Both the position numbers and the translations under genes were made by a program. Positions 21,330-34,465 of a stretch of DNA of 64,000 bases are shown here, piece after piece. Every line of letters begins with the position of its first letter. Position 1 is the first letter of the stretch. Source of the DNA: Mantis religiosa (taxonomy: Eukaryota > Arthropoda > Insecta > Mantodea > Mantidae); NCBI GenBank assembly GCA_030765055.1, contig CM060950.1, forward strand, positions 15,492,306 to 15,556,305, given 5' to 3'. The notes beneath the pieces were generated by a model. The model was not told the DNA's origin. It worked only from the letters and a program-made list of their open reading frames with translations, and made no database searches.

Positions 21330-23025
21330 CATGTAAGTGCATTCACATTCTTTCAACTATGTGGTGCTCTTCGTTTGGTGACAATATTTTCTGCATCACT
21401 GAACACACGTTCACACAAAACCGATGTAGCTGGTATACATATAATTTCTTCGCTATGGATGAAAACGGATGAAAGAATTTGCTACTGAATAGAATGTGTC
21501 TTCCACCACTGAAGAGGATTTGTAAAAATCGTCATCCAGATCATCCAAAGACGTGTATATATGTAAATTTCTGCAGCAAGTGGTGTTAATGGGGCAGTTT
21601 CCTCGACATCATCATTGCCATTAAGAATAATTTTCCTCTTCTGCAAGTTTACTTCTGTCATATTTTTCGTGTTTACCACAGATATTTTTGAAAGTTTTTT
21701 ACCTACTAATTCTCTTGTGCTTCTTGGAAGGTATTTCAAGGATTTGAATCTCAAATTGAGAGCTTTAACTTCTTCGTACATTTCTAACTTATGCCAGTTA
21801 TTAAATCTTTCTGTTAAATCTTCAACAAGAGTAGTTTTGCACCTGATCACATACAGAGGATCTGTATCAGTGACATTGAGATTTTACCTTACATAAGTAA
21901 TTGCAGGTAGTACAACACTTGGTGTGACGTATTTAGTTCCCCCAAGAAAATCACAAATATCCAGGCAAGGTTTTAGACCTTCAAACATTCTTTGTGTCAT
22001 TTCCCATTCGATTTCAGTTAATGGAATAATATTTGAAGGTTAGGTATCTAATATGTATACTGCTCTCTTAGCTGTGAGGAGACTTTCAAACATAATACAA
22101 GTACTGTTCCATAATTTCCTACGTCCTGTTTTAATTTTATCTGTGGAATATGAAGATCGTTAAACTTTTTAAACAGTTCATATTCTAGGTGCGGACTGTG
22201 TTTAACGTGGCCCTCTATTTTTCTGTATTTACTAAGGTATCTATAGAAACTGCAACTTAATTGTGAAGTATATTGTCATATTTTGATTTCTCAATACCAG
22301 GTACAATATCCCTAGCATTGTCTGTACAAAGTACAAGTTCTAATCATTTACAACCTGTTCGAACTGATTAGTACAAGTTATTGCACTGTGCTTTTAAGTT
22401 ATGTTTTTCACTTGCAAATTTGCACTGCAGAACTCCCATTTAGAATCAATCCAGTGGACAGTAACTCCTAAGTAACTTTGATTCGCTTCTGAAGTCCAGA
22501 AATCCCCTGTTAAGCTAACATATTCCACATAGTTTAATGTGCCCAATAGCTTAGATCTTTAAATAGCTTGTCTATTCATCTACTTAAAACACATTTTGAT
22601 GCAAGATTATACAAACTGTTTCCAACGGCTTCTCTTTAAACTTCTTTTAGCCCTTCATCTGAAACAATATTGACAGGTCCGCTGTCCTTTACTATCCATT
22701 TTACGATTTTATTTGTTAATTCAGGTTCCTTGATGGAAGAAATCAGTTTGGCTATGAAATTATTTACATTGGACTGCGCTGCCTGAGGAGCAGTTGGAGA
22801 TGACTCGCCAACACCTTCAAATGTATGGGTGTGTTTCAAATGTTAATTCAAACTACTAGCACTACCACTATAACTAAATGATATCCCCAAAATTTTGCAA
22901 AATACCTTCTTCTGTCAACACTTTTCCAGATTCATTTAGCTAAAAGCCAACACGTACATCTAGTTTCCCTCGCAAATTTTCACATGCTATAATTTTAATT
23001 GCACTCAGCACAAAATATTTATACT
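21330..23025 (-). pseudogene. hAT transposase remnant (copy 2)
   Basis: Partner of 2560-4260. The open stretch at 21850-21482 is shorter (122 codons) because a change near 21885 introduces a stop that copy 1 lacks. 22839-22636 retains TNKIVKWIVKD. The ERVFSDAENIVTKRR block is at about 21430-21375. Inverted arms are at about 20998-21122 and 24460-24616. Confidence 0.85.
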
Positions 23026-24187
23026 TCTTTAAATTTTTTTAACACAAAAGTTTCACTCACTGTCACGAACTCAGAAACATTATTTGGTTACTGCAGTTTA
23101 CAGTAACAATACACCATCAGCAGCCCTGAAAAGGGAGATCAGCTATTGTTTCCATAGCTGCGTAAGCGAAGTGTTCGGTTCAAGGTTGTACAGGTCAGTT
23201 TATGCTAGCAAGCGATAATCAGTTGTTTACGATATGTTGTCACACACAAACTTTAAGGAAAGAAGCCTCTCTGTCAGCAACTGTATGTAGTTATGTACCT
23301 CTTAGAATATTTCCCAACAGAAGCTCTATTTAGACTCTCTCGGGATTCAGAGTGATTCCTTTTAGCTATCAGGAGTTTTAAGATCTCAAAGCTCAGAGAA
23401 CAATACGTGTCTAGTGAAACCTTGATGCGTTGGAAAGGCTGTTTAGGTTGGAAGCAATACTTCATGGACCTACTTGTGGAAATAGTTTAGTTATGAATTA
23501 CATATTTAATTATGAGAATAGTAAGTGCTAAGCAATTGTGAAATCACATAACAGATAGGCGCTAGGTGTTGGCTTTCACATTTCATTCCCTTGGAAAATC
23601 CACCGAGACAGTAAACAGCAAATAATGAATTTCTATTGGAAGAAAATGTAAATATTTGACAATTCAAATCGGAAACAAGAATATCTCAAAGAGTGATATC
23701 TCTAAAACTAAATTTGAATAAATTATCTGTTTTAATGACAATTATATCCTTGTTTAGGAAATTTTGTTTTTCATTTAAGATGTACCAGTTATGGAAAATA
23801 CATCCAAATGAAATCTATTCCAGATGCTCGTTCAGTTGCCTTAAAAGTATCTTAAAAGCGTTAGAAGTTTTATAAAAAATTTCTTCAATATGTTTGTGTA
23901 GTTTAAAGCAAAAAGAAAATCTTCGATTATATCTCACCATCCCAATTATCGTTTACATGGGCAAGTATTAAGTTTAAAGAATGTTTTTCTTCTGACAGGT
24001 ACTTCTAACGCCTTTAATATATTTCAAGGCAAATGAACAAACATCTGAAATAGATATCATTTCGATATATTTTGCATACTTGGTGCATCTTTAAATAAAA
24101 ACAGAATTTCCTAACAATGATGTAGTTGTCATTAAAGCACAGAATTTATTAAAACATATTTATGTTTAGAGAGAACACTCTTTGAGG

Positions 24188-24334
24188 TTATTAAAGTTTA
24201 GATGAGTCGTATTTATTTGCGAAACATGTCCTCAAAATAGGTACGAAAGTGAAGCAGATGTGTAAGAAATACGACTCATCTAAAATTTAATAATTTTTCG
24301 CTTCACTGTGGTGTTCCAATACAGTTAAATCTCG
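24188..24334. mobile_element. 147-bp insertion with 11-bp target duplication
   Basis: Present only in copy 2. ACTCTTTGAGG occurs at 24177-24187 and again at 24335-24345, while copy 1 (near 5409) and the third copy (near 44018) have it once. The insert has two 27-base inverted repeats (24188-24214 and 24267-24293) differing at one position, followed by a 41-base tail (24294-24334) outside the repeat. TIR-like arms on one side and a tail plus 11-bp duplication do not fit a standard MITE. It could be a MITE carried by retroposition or a repair-templated insertion. Confidence 0.8.
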
Positions 24335-24888
24335 ACTCTTTGAGGTACTTATCCTTGTTCTCCATTTGAATTTTCATTGAACACTTTGTTCAAATAGGAA
24401 ATTGCTATTTGCTTCTTATTGTGTCCTGGCCAAGCCACAAATGTTTATCGCGATGACATGAAGTAGACAGAAGTACAGGGACATTAATTACTAGAGCAAG
24501 TAATGAAAGTCATATAAATATAGAGGTCAACTTGTGTTTGAAGTACAACTGACAAATAATCTTGAATAGCCCAACTGATTTAAAATTAAGTTCAACTTAT
24601 GTATAGTTTATGTACTTAAATAATTTATCTGCCACATAAATATGAGTTACAAAAGTTAAGTGAAAGCTGGAACCGTCAATGTAAATATGGAGCCATTGAT
24701 TGTCAAGATATGATAAATATATTATTTCTAGTGCCATTTATTTCAGGACATATGATGTTTCAGATTTTGTAAATTCATCATGTAAGTGCAGATAGTGTTC
24801 AATATCAATCAGTTCTAAAGCAGTGATACTTGTTTGTAATTTTTCTGGTAAGTAAAGCAGCTTAATTTTTGTTTGATATTTTCGTCTT

Positions 24889-26255
24889 TATTAAGAAAAC
24901 TTTGTTAAGTTTTGAAGTTCAGCTCAGATTTGCTTTTTTTTCAGTCATTATAAGGTAGCCTGATTAATATGCCATATTGTATAATGACTGCTTTTTGATT
25001 GTCAACATCAAGTCTTGGATTACTTGTTAACATTTGTAAAGCACAAACTGGAGTAATTTGGCAGTTCCAGGTATTAAACAAAGAATTTGCTTTTACACCA
25101 TATGAAGTTACTCTATATTTGCAGTAAGATATCTTCAACAATACTTAAGTTTTGGTTTAATGTACATCATGTAAAATGTGCTTAAAGCTTGTGTAGTGCT
25201 TCTCTATTTCCTGACTGACTGTCTCTTCATAGTGGTAACTTCTCCCAGCCCTTTTGCATATATATGCAAATGTGTTTTTTCCAAGCTGATTTAGTATAAA
25301 AAACGATATTACATATTTCGTTTTCTCTTTATTAATTTCCATGAAATTATTGGAAGTCCAATTTTGTAATATTATCAAAGATTGCTGTGCTACATTTATT
25401 ATCTCTTGACTTTGTTTTTTCCATTCAGAATTCTGTAACACTACTTCATCTGCTAGCATTTAGACTTTTGATTGTATTTTTTGTAATTGTCATGCAGGAA
25501 TGTAGTTACAGATATTAAAATGTTTGAGCTATGCCATGAGGTGTCTGGTGGAATTTGGTAATTTAGCATTATATCTGGTGGCAATGAGTGTTTGATCATG
25601 TATTTACAGCTCCAATGAAACATTTTTGCACGGATTCCTAAACTTTCAAGTTTTTTGAGTAGTTTGTACCTCCAAATACAATCATAAGCTCCTTAAAAGT
25701 CAATAAATATTCTAAGATGCCTTTGCTTTTATTCAATGTCTTTTAATGCCTTGAATAAGACTTAAAATCTGTTCATTTGTTGAATGGTGTTTTCTAAAAC
25801 GTGCTTGTTTATTTGAAACTAGCAGATTATTTTCTAGAAACCCATATCAAGTCTGGAAATCTTTTTTTCCATGAGATTTGCTAATGTTCTAAATGCCATT
25901 GGACAAGAACTTAAAAATCTAAATGCGTTTTGCTTGATTTCAAAATAGGTACTAATTATTTATTTCTTCCATTCATCTGGTACTATGGTATGGTTACAGA
26001 GATTTAGGAGTCTTTAATTTTCCTTTTCATCCCAGAGTACTGATGAATCCTGTATATGCATTATCATAACATTGAGCATTTTTTATTTGAAGTTATTATT
26101 TGCAATGTTAAATTCTTCAATATTGTATTCCTTATTAAAGATATGATATTCAAGTTTAATGCTTGATTTTATATATTCTTTAATGCTTTTCTGCAATATT
26201 TGTGTTCCTTTATAGTATTACCTGGTAATTTAAGGTGTTAGTGCAGTATATATTA
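24889..26255 (-). pseudogene. LINE reverse transcriptase remnant (C, copy 2)
   Basis: Partner of 5950-7316. 25459-25157 is open with LADEVVL and MEINKEKTK, where K-T-K is retained (copy 1 has K-K-K). It keeps 14 bases near 24895 that copy 1 lost between short repeats, and lacks about 14 bases near 25992 that copy 1 keeps. Confidence 0.85.
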
Positions 26256-26256
26256 A

Positions 26257-26503
26257 TTTTTGTTGTTGTTGTAATTTACGTCCTCCAACTTTAAGTCATA
26301 TCAGACAATGAATGAAATGGGTAAAAGGATACTCAAATGAGTCCGGAGTCCGTGGAGCTTAGAGTTACCCAAAATTTGTCCATCAGGATAAGGGAAAACC
26401 CTGGCAAAAACCTTATCCAGGTAACTCACCCCAACCGAGATTTGAACTCGGGACCTCTTAAACATGAGGCAGACACAATAACATCTAAACTGCCGAAGCA
26501 GGC
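26257..26503 (-). repeat. tRNA-derived SINE (family P), copy 2 partner
   Basis: Same insertion as 7326-7572. The plus strand reads IRENPGKNLIQVTHPNRDLN in one frame that stays open upstream and downstream (26337-26729); this is a SINE signature and not a gene. Confidence 0.85.
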
Positions 26504-26754
26504 ATATATTAAATTTATTAACTATTTTGGTGTCATCAGTAATTGTTTTATTGTTATAAATAAAAGGTATTTTAGTTTGCATTTCTTTTTTTCTATGTTT
26601 TGTGAAATCTGTATGCTTTTGTGTACAGTTTCTATGGACCAAGCTCTGCATAAAATTATTATGGTGTCCTCTTTCAGTGCTGTAAATTTCATTTTTGAAC
26701 TGAGCACCCAATTTTCCACAATTTTGTAATGTTTTTGGGCATTTGAGGTGTTTG

Positions 26755-28420
26755 CTATGGACCAAGTAAACAACATTGAAATGCCACCCAACTATAACTT
26801 GATAAAGAGGTTCATAATTCTACAACCGGTATAAACACAGCAGACAAGAGCAAAAACAACAACAGATGATAATCAGAGCTCCAATTTTAAAAATGGAAGC
26901 AACAGCTTCTGAAACTAGTCCCTCAAAGAATAAAAATCTAAGAGCCAGATTGTCAAACATCACTACAAAGAATTTTTACAATTCATATAGTTAAAGCAAT
27001 CTTCTGCTTGAACAGTTTTCCAACTAATGTGCTTAAATGGTAACTGTGCTAAGCCCTAGCTTTCAATTTTATGCTCTCCATATTTATGAGGTATTTCACT
27101 TTAGCTACATACCATAAAATTTGTGCTCCATTGACATACCAGAGTTGATACTGTAGCTGATAGAGATACTTTAGTAAGCACCTATCATTTCCTTACCTCC
27201 TACTTGGTAACTTACGGTTGAGCTTTTGCACTGAATACTGATGTGCTTGCAGAGGTGTTTTTGGCAATGCTTGTGTTTTTGTTGGGAATACTACTTGCAA
27301 CTCCCTCTTTGGTGTTGGTCATGGAGGTCTGGCTCTTTGAATAACTTCAGCCAGGTTTACCTGACTGGTGGAGGAGAATGGATTAAAGGTCCCTGATAAG
27401 AGAACAAATTAGTAATTTGTAAGAATTGTTAATTATTTAGATGTGAATGCATGATTACGCTTACAATGCTATGTATTACATTCATTTGAATGCTCTTAGT
27501 TTTACCTACATATTTTAAGAAAATTGAACTTGCAACTAAAAAGTAGATATTTATCATTATAAAAAAAGAGCAAGGTGCAAAGAGCAGGTTGGGAAAGATG
27601 TATTCAGTTCAAGACTGTATTAAAAATGTTCTGCTAATTTGTAATTATGTATGCACCACTTGGTTAGTTTTTGCGCAATACTTCATTAACCTTGTTAATT
27701 TACACGAATGTAGAGTACCCTTTTTTTTTTTTGCCATGTTGCTTTCCTCTAAGCCAGTTGGTTAGCACACCTTAAAATAAATTGGCATCTGTTTTGAGAA
27801 TGCTGTACTAATTAGTACTTATGAAGGCTTTTGAGCAACAATTCATTAATCTTGTTTTCAATTTATATGATAACAGTTTATGTACTGCGTCAGCTGCTTT
27901 TTGGGCATGCCATTTTGTGAACACAGGTTAAAATATCTGTGTCAAAAAATTGCTCTACAAATGAGCAATTATGTATGCAGCACTTGCTTACATTTTGTGC
28001 AACATTTTATAACAATGCCAGAGTTAGTCCCAGAGGATTTACCAGTCAACCATTGTCTTTCCCGGTTGCTGCAGTGCCTAGCCACTTTGTGGCTTAACCT
28101 GTGAGATGGGTAGGATGAATTTGTGTTCTTCTGGGTGTCGGTTGGGGAGAATTTTGATGTAGGGTTTTTGTAGGGATGTTGATATGGAAGGCGCCTGAAA
28201 TTCGGACGGCACTTGTTGTATAGCGTTCCCTCGTTTGGGGAGAAATGCTTTGGTATGTATCACTGTTTTAATTAGGGGTTGCATAAAGCTTGAACAATCA
28301 GGGAAAGAGTGATGCTTAGAGAATCGGGGGTGGTTTTACCTTGAGTGGCATAGCTTGCATCTTCTCTCATAAATAATGCAGTCAGCAAGCGTTTGCATTT
28401 GCACGGGTGCCATTTGCTAC
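26755..28420 (-). pseudogene. Penelope-end fragment and decayed ORF1-like region (D, copy 2)
   Basis: Partner of 7825-9480. The conserved AFLPKRGNAIQQVPSEFQ stretch is at 28284-28078, and M-P-P-D-Y-N-L on the plus strand is near 26780. No functional gene. Confidence 0.4.
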
Positions 28421-28534
28421 AGCACAGCAACAAACATTATTTGAGGGAAGCATTATGCTTACTGAAAATAATTATACAGGATTACTTTTAAAAATCCTAA
28501 TAAAAACATTCCTAAATGTACAGTAATATATTTA

Positions 28535-28535
<1 letters not shown>

Positions 28536-28594
<59 letters not shown>

Positions 28595-28613
28595 GTGTGT
28601 GTGTGTGTGTGTG
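28536..28613. repeat. (AT)n-(GT)n microsatellite
   Basis: About 57 bases of AT followed by about 20 bases of GT. The equivalent place in copy 1 (about 9603-9616) has only a few AT units, and the third copy has a pure GT run of about 110 bases there (48485-48612 including its flank). Confidence 0.97.
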
Positions 28614-29339
28614 CTTGTAGTATTCTATCCAATAACATCTTTCTGTGGCTCCCTATCGCAACTACTTCGGTTTAGGAGCAGCTCATTTCATTTGCTGCTG
28701 CAATAATCAAATGATATATTTTGCATTACTCTCCAGAAATCTTTGTAGCTCGGTTCTTTTGAATTTCGTTCTGCATAGAACGGACGCCAGGAATGAAGTG
28801 AAATACTATCGTTGCCTTGAGAGCGGTGTAAAAACAAAAAACACGCAAGCAAGCCGTATGAATTTGCAAAGATTCGCTTAGAGTGCTTTACAATATGGTT
28901 CAAAGCATCCATCGCCATAACCAGAATATAACAATCGCCAAACTTGTTCACGTTCAGTTGTTACCCATAAGAATAACTGTTAGCAATATCTTAACTGGAA
29001 GCTAATATCGTTGGATGTTTTTCACAATTCTACCTGTACCGCAACATGTTTCGGCCGATTCCATCACAAAGATAGATGACCAAACTTGGCTGCGAGAAAT
29101 CAATAACCAGCCTTCGGGTGTGTCTCGCGGACAATGCAGTGCTTAAAGCTATTATTGAGAATTATATGACGTGTTGCCGGTAAATATGGACCCGGCATAT
29201 GGGTTATAATTTTCACTATATTTAAATTTGTGTTTTTGGTTTATATTGCCCTTTTGGTTTATATACAACCCATACGTTATGTTAATTTTCTTTTTGAATA
29301 CTTCACTATGTTCATATTTAAAGTGCAGCGTATATTCTG

Positions 29340-30725
29340 CCTCCACTTACACAAAAAGCGGCACAGATTGGTGATCCTGTTGAATGAACGTAAAAATGTT
29401 CTGTTTTCTGCGTTTGGGTTCACCTTTCACTGTATTACAATTGCTGGTTTGGAAAGGCTATGTCTGCGGGCAAAGTAGAACGAGGCACGTTTCAGAGCTG
29501 CCTTAGGGATAACTGGGAAGTGCTGTTTCTTTTGTAGGGTGGCGTTGGTGGTGCGGATATAAACGGATAGGGTTTTACCTAAGGTTAGCTCTTGCAGGGT
29601 ACGGAGATATTATGGTGTGGCATTGGAGGTGTTGGCTAGAACCACACAGGCGTGTAGGACTACCGAAAGTATGAAGAATTTGTGCAGGACTAACTTCGAA
29701 CGTAGCTTTAGCTGTTTTCTCGTGAATATGGGGCCTCAGGACATCAATCGCCCTATGTTGGCGACATCTTTTTAAGCGGTTGGACAACATCATCCTGCGT
29801 GTCAATGTAATGCGGAGTGATTTGACCTACCAACGATATTGCAAGCTTAACCAGCACCGTCAGATCCAATGCAAATTATGATATCGCTTTGAAAAATGAA
29901 CAGCTGGTATTTATTTACACCGATTTTTATTATCCAGTCATGAAGCCAAGAAAGGAACTGGTCAATTATAACTTTCTGCAAGCTTGAATCGAGCATTTTT
30001 ATGTTGGTTGAATGTTACAGAATGGTTGCAATCACCTACGACGAATTCGTTTACAAACAATACATAGAGTGGCTGGGCATTATAACCGTGGAAGGTACGC
30101 CAGCCTCAGTGAGTCTCCCGGGTAGAGGTACCGTCAACATGGACGTAGCAGCGCCGGTTTTCTACGAAAATATGCAGCAGCGGTAGAGAATGTCGAAGGC
30201 TAGGACTCTATCTCGCTGCAGTTTATAAACAAGGCCGTTATGCCAAAACCGATCAAATGCAGCTTCTACGCCAGAAGTACCTCCAACGTTTAAGCCACAT
30301 TGTCAAATTGCTCTGCCACGTCATCAGCTAATTTTAAATGTTCCAGTTCTTTTAAATGTCCTTTTCGAAAGCGAAGTTGTGAATTTGAAAGGTCCACACG
30401 TGCCGAAAGTTGTTTTAGGAGTCCAAATAGTTATACTTTTCGAGCAATTTACCAACAGTAGAGAAGAGACTGATGGATAATAACTTTTAGTTTGGCTGGT
30501 GCTTTTGCCGTTCTTCAGGAACATTATTACCTTGGCCCTTTTCCAAGTGTTGGGGAAGTTGTTTTGCTGCAAACAGGCGTTGAACATCTTGGGTGAATTT
30601 TAAGATGTCTGGTGTCATCAGCTGGTCTAGCGCGTCATATGTCGATGTTAGCAGGGTGTCAAGGCCTCCTACTCCTAGTCGGATGGCACATCACTCAAAG
30701 TGCTATAGGACAGCAAGAGGAATAG
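29340..30725 (-). pseudogene. Jockey-like LINE RT remnant (A of second half-unit, copy 2)
   Basis: Partner of 10340-11735. The MFNACLQQNNFPNTWKRAKV block is open at 30587-30324. The CT-rich run near 30210 is shorter than in copy 1. Confidence 0.75.
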
Positions 30726-31638
30726 GTGTGTGAGGGGTCATGATTTTAACCAAGATGAGCTCTACCGCACTCCCCTGTGGGACGATTCCATGATACCCAT
30801 GGGTGACGTTACTTGGCAACGGGAAATCAATAACAGCGTTGGGGTGTGTCTCGCAGACCCTGACAGTGCAATTACACTTAATAACGCCAAAAAGCGTTTT
30901 TTGCTTACTTCAAAATATTAGATATTACTCTATTATTGTAAGTTTAACGGCATTTCTCACAGAAGCGACTTAACTAGACCCAAATATGTGAAACTCTCTT
31001 GGAAATAATATATTTCCACGCCGAGAAATACAAAATATGTGTCCGATGGCCTCACATAGAATGTACAACACAACAAAGGCAGCGCTAGAAATTGTTCTAC
31101 AAGAAATAATAAGAAAAAGAAGAAATAATGGAACTTTAGATAAAACACTCCCATGGAATTTTGGAGGGAGTTGCGTTAATTTTGTGTCTAATATTTATGT
31201 GCAGATAACTTAGATAAGTAAAAAAGTGAAGATAAGTTAAGCTTAATTAATTACAAATCAATTGGGCTACTGAAGACTGCTTGTCACTTATACTTCAAAC
31301 ACAATTTGACATCCACATTTATACGACCTTCTTAACTGCTCTAATTAGTATTAGTGCTGTAGATAGTTCAACAATTTTAATCTGTTAACCATGTTACTCT
31401 AATCGATTCATATATAGATTAATTGAGATATTATCTGCTCGGAAATTAGACGTAAGGATTATATAAAGTACTTAACGCTCTCTATATTTAATTATTTATG
31501 AAACTTCTAAGTATATAGATTAAAAATTTGGTTTGCATCAAGTGCACATGGTTTATGTAGGTATTGAATAATACAAATATGTAAATAATAGTTTACATGA
31601 AGACTCACTTAGTCACTATTGTTTCATCCATGATTTTA

Positions 31639-33361
31639 GCCCCTTAAAGCACAGCCTCTGTGGTCCTGGTCCCGAGGGGTGGGCGACAGCAAGTAGGGGA
31701 CTGACTGATGTGGTGACGTACGGCGGGGACTTGGTGTGCCCCAGGACGGCTACGGCTGCCCAGAAGGCCCATCAGTAACAACGAAAACTGGTAGAAGCTC
31801 TGGTGTAATCTCTCGACTGGGTTCCTCCGCGAAGTGACAGTGCTTCTTCAAACACCCAAACCAGGGTCCACTTCGGTTGTTGACCCCATTTATTTGTTCT
31901 TTTTTATTTTGCTCCATGAACATATGTGTGACGGGTAACAGCGCGGGTGGTTTGAGTGGGAAGCGCAAGGGGTGGCTGGGTATCGCGTAATTACCAGCCC
32001 TTTGTTTTCATGTAGTACTGTGTTCGTATCCGCTGATAAAGGTCAGTCCCGGGGATGGGCCACCGCATGAGCTGTTACACTCCTGAAGGCGATTGACTCC
32101 CTGTCTTTACACTGGGAGGTGTGACCCTAAGGTGAGCAAGGTCCAGCCCAGGACTCTCACCTAAGCCGGGGTGGCGCCCAGGATGTGAGCACGCCATCGG
32201 AGACGCTTGCAATGGCGGAGGTCATTTCCGCTATGGCACCTAAATTTAAACCAACTGTGAAGGGAATTGTAAAGGAAGTGGTTGAGCTCTGTGGTCCTCG
32301 CTACTTAGTTGTAACCAGAACTGAGGAAGGAAAGAATTTTCTGTAACTGAACCCTTTCATCATCCAAAAGGGTTTGGATAAAATAGCTGGTTCTGTGAAA
32401 TCATGTACACGATCAAAAAATGGCACGCTCCTGGTGGAAGCTCATTGAGTCTCCCAGGCAGCGGTCATATTGAAGGCGAACCTGTTGGGCAGTTACCTGG
32501 TAAATGTCACGATACATAAGAGACTCAAATCCTCGCGCAGAGTGGTCAACACCCGTGCTTTGGATGGCATGATGAATGAACAAATTCAAGAAAACCTCCA
32601 AGACCAAGGTGTGACGTCTGTATACCGTGTGCAGCGGCGAGAGCGAGGGTACCCTGTTCCTGACCTTTGATCGGGTAGATCTCCGACCAAGGCTTAGGGC
32701 AGGGTACGAGATAATTGAGGTACGCCCTTATACACCAAACCCGCTTAGATGTTATAAGTGTCAGCGCTTCGGACACACTAGCTCGTTCTGTAACAGTACG
32801 CCTACCAGCTGTAACTGCGATGTCACTGCACGAAGGTACGTGCACCTTGCCAGTTGAATGTATGGATTGTGCTGGAGAACACCCACCCAGCTCTCGAGAT
32901 TACCCACGCTTCATTGAGAAAAAGGCGATCCAAGATATCCGAGTGAAAGAGAAGGTGTCCTTCTCGGAAGCCCGGAAACTCGCGCGTACTCGCATACCAT
33001 CCCTCCTACCGGCCGCTACTTATAGCTCGGTAGCTGCTAAGCTTGTACGGAGGCGCAAGATGGCCACACAGACCAGTGATACACGTGAAGCCACAATCTC
33101 TGAGAAAATCATTATTCCATCTCCGAAGCCTGCCAAAACAACACCCTCGTCTGCAACTACACCGCCTAAGCCTCAATCTGGAAGGAGATCGCCAGCAGAG
33201 TCACCGGCCAAAGCCTCAACCTCCAAGACTGACAAGCCTATTGTGTATGATGCACCACCCAAAAAGTTTAAGACCAATTACAAATAGTCTGATTTCCTAA
33301 AAGATACCAGCAAACCGGCCAGCCCTAAGAAGATTGCTAGGGCTTCTAAAAGTTCCTCCTC
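31639..33361 (+). pseudogene. Jockey-like gag fragment (copy 2)
   Basis: Partner of 12650-14375. The CYKCQRFGHTSSFC knuckle is at about 32746-32790 and the final Pro/Ser/Lys-rich frame ends at 33287. The same stops and frame changes are present, so it was broken before duplication. Few substitutions: the A-P-S to T-P-S change near 33140 is one. Confidence 0.85.
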
Positions 33362-33467
33362 TGAAGTTTTTCGGTTCAGAATTCTGTAACACTACTTCAT
33401 CTGCAACCATTAAGACCTATGGTTTTCTTTTTTGTAATTGTCATGCAGGAATATAGTTACAGATATT

Positions 33468-34451
33468 TTTTTTTTATTCATCCAGATTTATGAACCCTAT
33501 TTTACACATGGTGTATTAGGGTTATAGTTGATACATAAAAATACACAATTTTAACAAAAATATTTTAAATACTAGAAGGAAGAAAATATGTTATAATCTG
33601 ATGCATATTAGTTTAAACTATTTCAGACGTTTAAACACTGAGTTTATAAACATCATGAAAGTGGTATATTAGTGTTAGAGTTGATACATAAAAATACACA
33701 ATTTTAACAAAAAACATTTTAAATACTAGAAGGAAGAAAATATGTTATAATCTGATGCATATTAATTTAAACTATTTCAGACATTTAAACACTGAGTTTA
33801 TAAACATCATGAAGTACTTATACTGTTGTGGCTTCATTAGCAAAGATGTGAGCGGAGCAGAAAATTCAGTTCCTAGAGAGTCCAGCTTGAATATTAATTC
33901 TTGTCTTTCTCTCCAAAAAATGGGACAACAGAAAAGGAGATGACCACAGTTTGAAATTCTTCACCACACATGCACTTGGGGTTAGATGTTAAGTGAAAAC
34001 GTGATAAGTATTCACCAAATTTACCATGTCCACTTAAAAATTGTGTCAAAACAAAATTTGGTACAAGAGTTTCACATTTTCCTCTGTCATATACACTAGG
34101 GAAAAATAATGTTTTTGTTAAACTTCCATTTGGAGTTGTTAGCCATTGTTGGTTCCATTCTTCAAGAATATGTTGATGTATTATTCTCTTTACAGTAGAA
34201 ATAGGACATAAAGGGTATGCAAATATGTCCTGGATGGTTTTGAAGCAAGGTTCTGATTTCATGTGCTAATGAATTTAAGTTGTATTTATCATTAATAGCG
34301 AGTAGAACTGATTGTGAATCACTAAGAATACGGGCATTGTTCCCATTAACAGTACACCATTTTATAGCTTCTTTAATTGCTAAGAGCTCCGACTGGAATA
34401 CAGAACATTCAGGTGACAATTTAAACATGGAATGAGTTAGTTCCGTTTGGT
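33468..34451 (-). mobile_element. LINE with RNase H, copy 2 partner with 92-bp deletion
   Basis: Flanked by TAGTTACAGATATT at 33454-33467 and 34452-34465. Compared with 14482-15556 it lacks 92 bases near 34218; the ends of the deletion share ATG. The loss removes the G-H-S-G and G-N-E-R-A-D motif and shifts the frame, so the 208-codon frame of copy 1 is split into 34428-34162 and 34262-33894. This change happened after the 18.9-kb duplication. Confidence 0.9.
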
Positions 34452-34465
34452 TAGTTACAGATATT

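Noticed and set aside
24198..24225. Hammerhead-ribozyme-like pattern (GATGAG, then CGAAAC, then GTC)
   Set aside because: The core lacks the required C3 and U4 before GATGA, and the flanks cannot form stem I. Hammerheads are known in Penelope-like elements, so it was considered, but this one would be inactive.
26337..26729. A 130-residue protein with IRENPGKNLIQVTH
   Set aside because: Read-through of a family P SINE and neighbouring AT-rich sequence. The signature recurs at every SINE copy with different frames around it.
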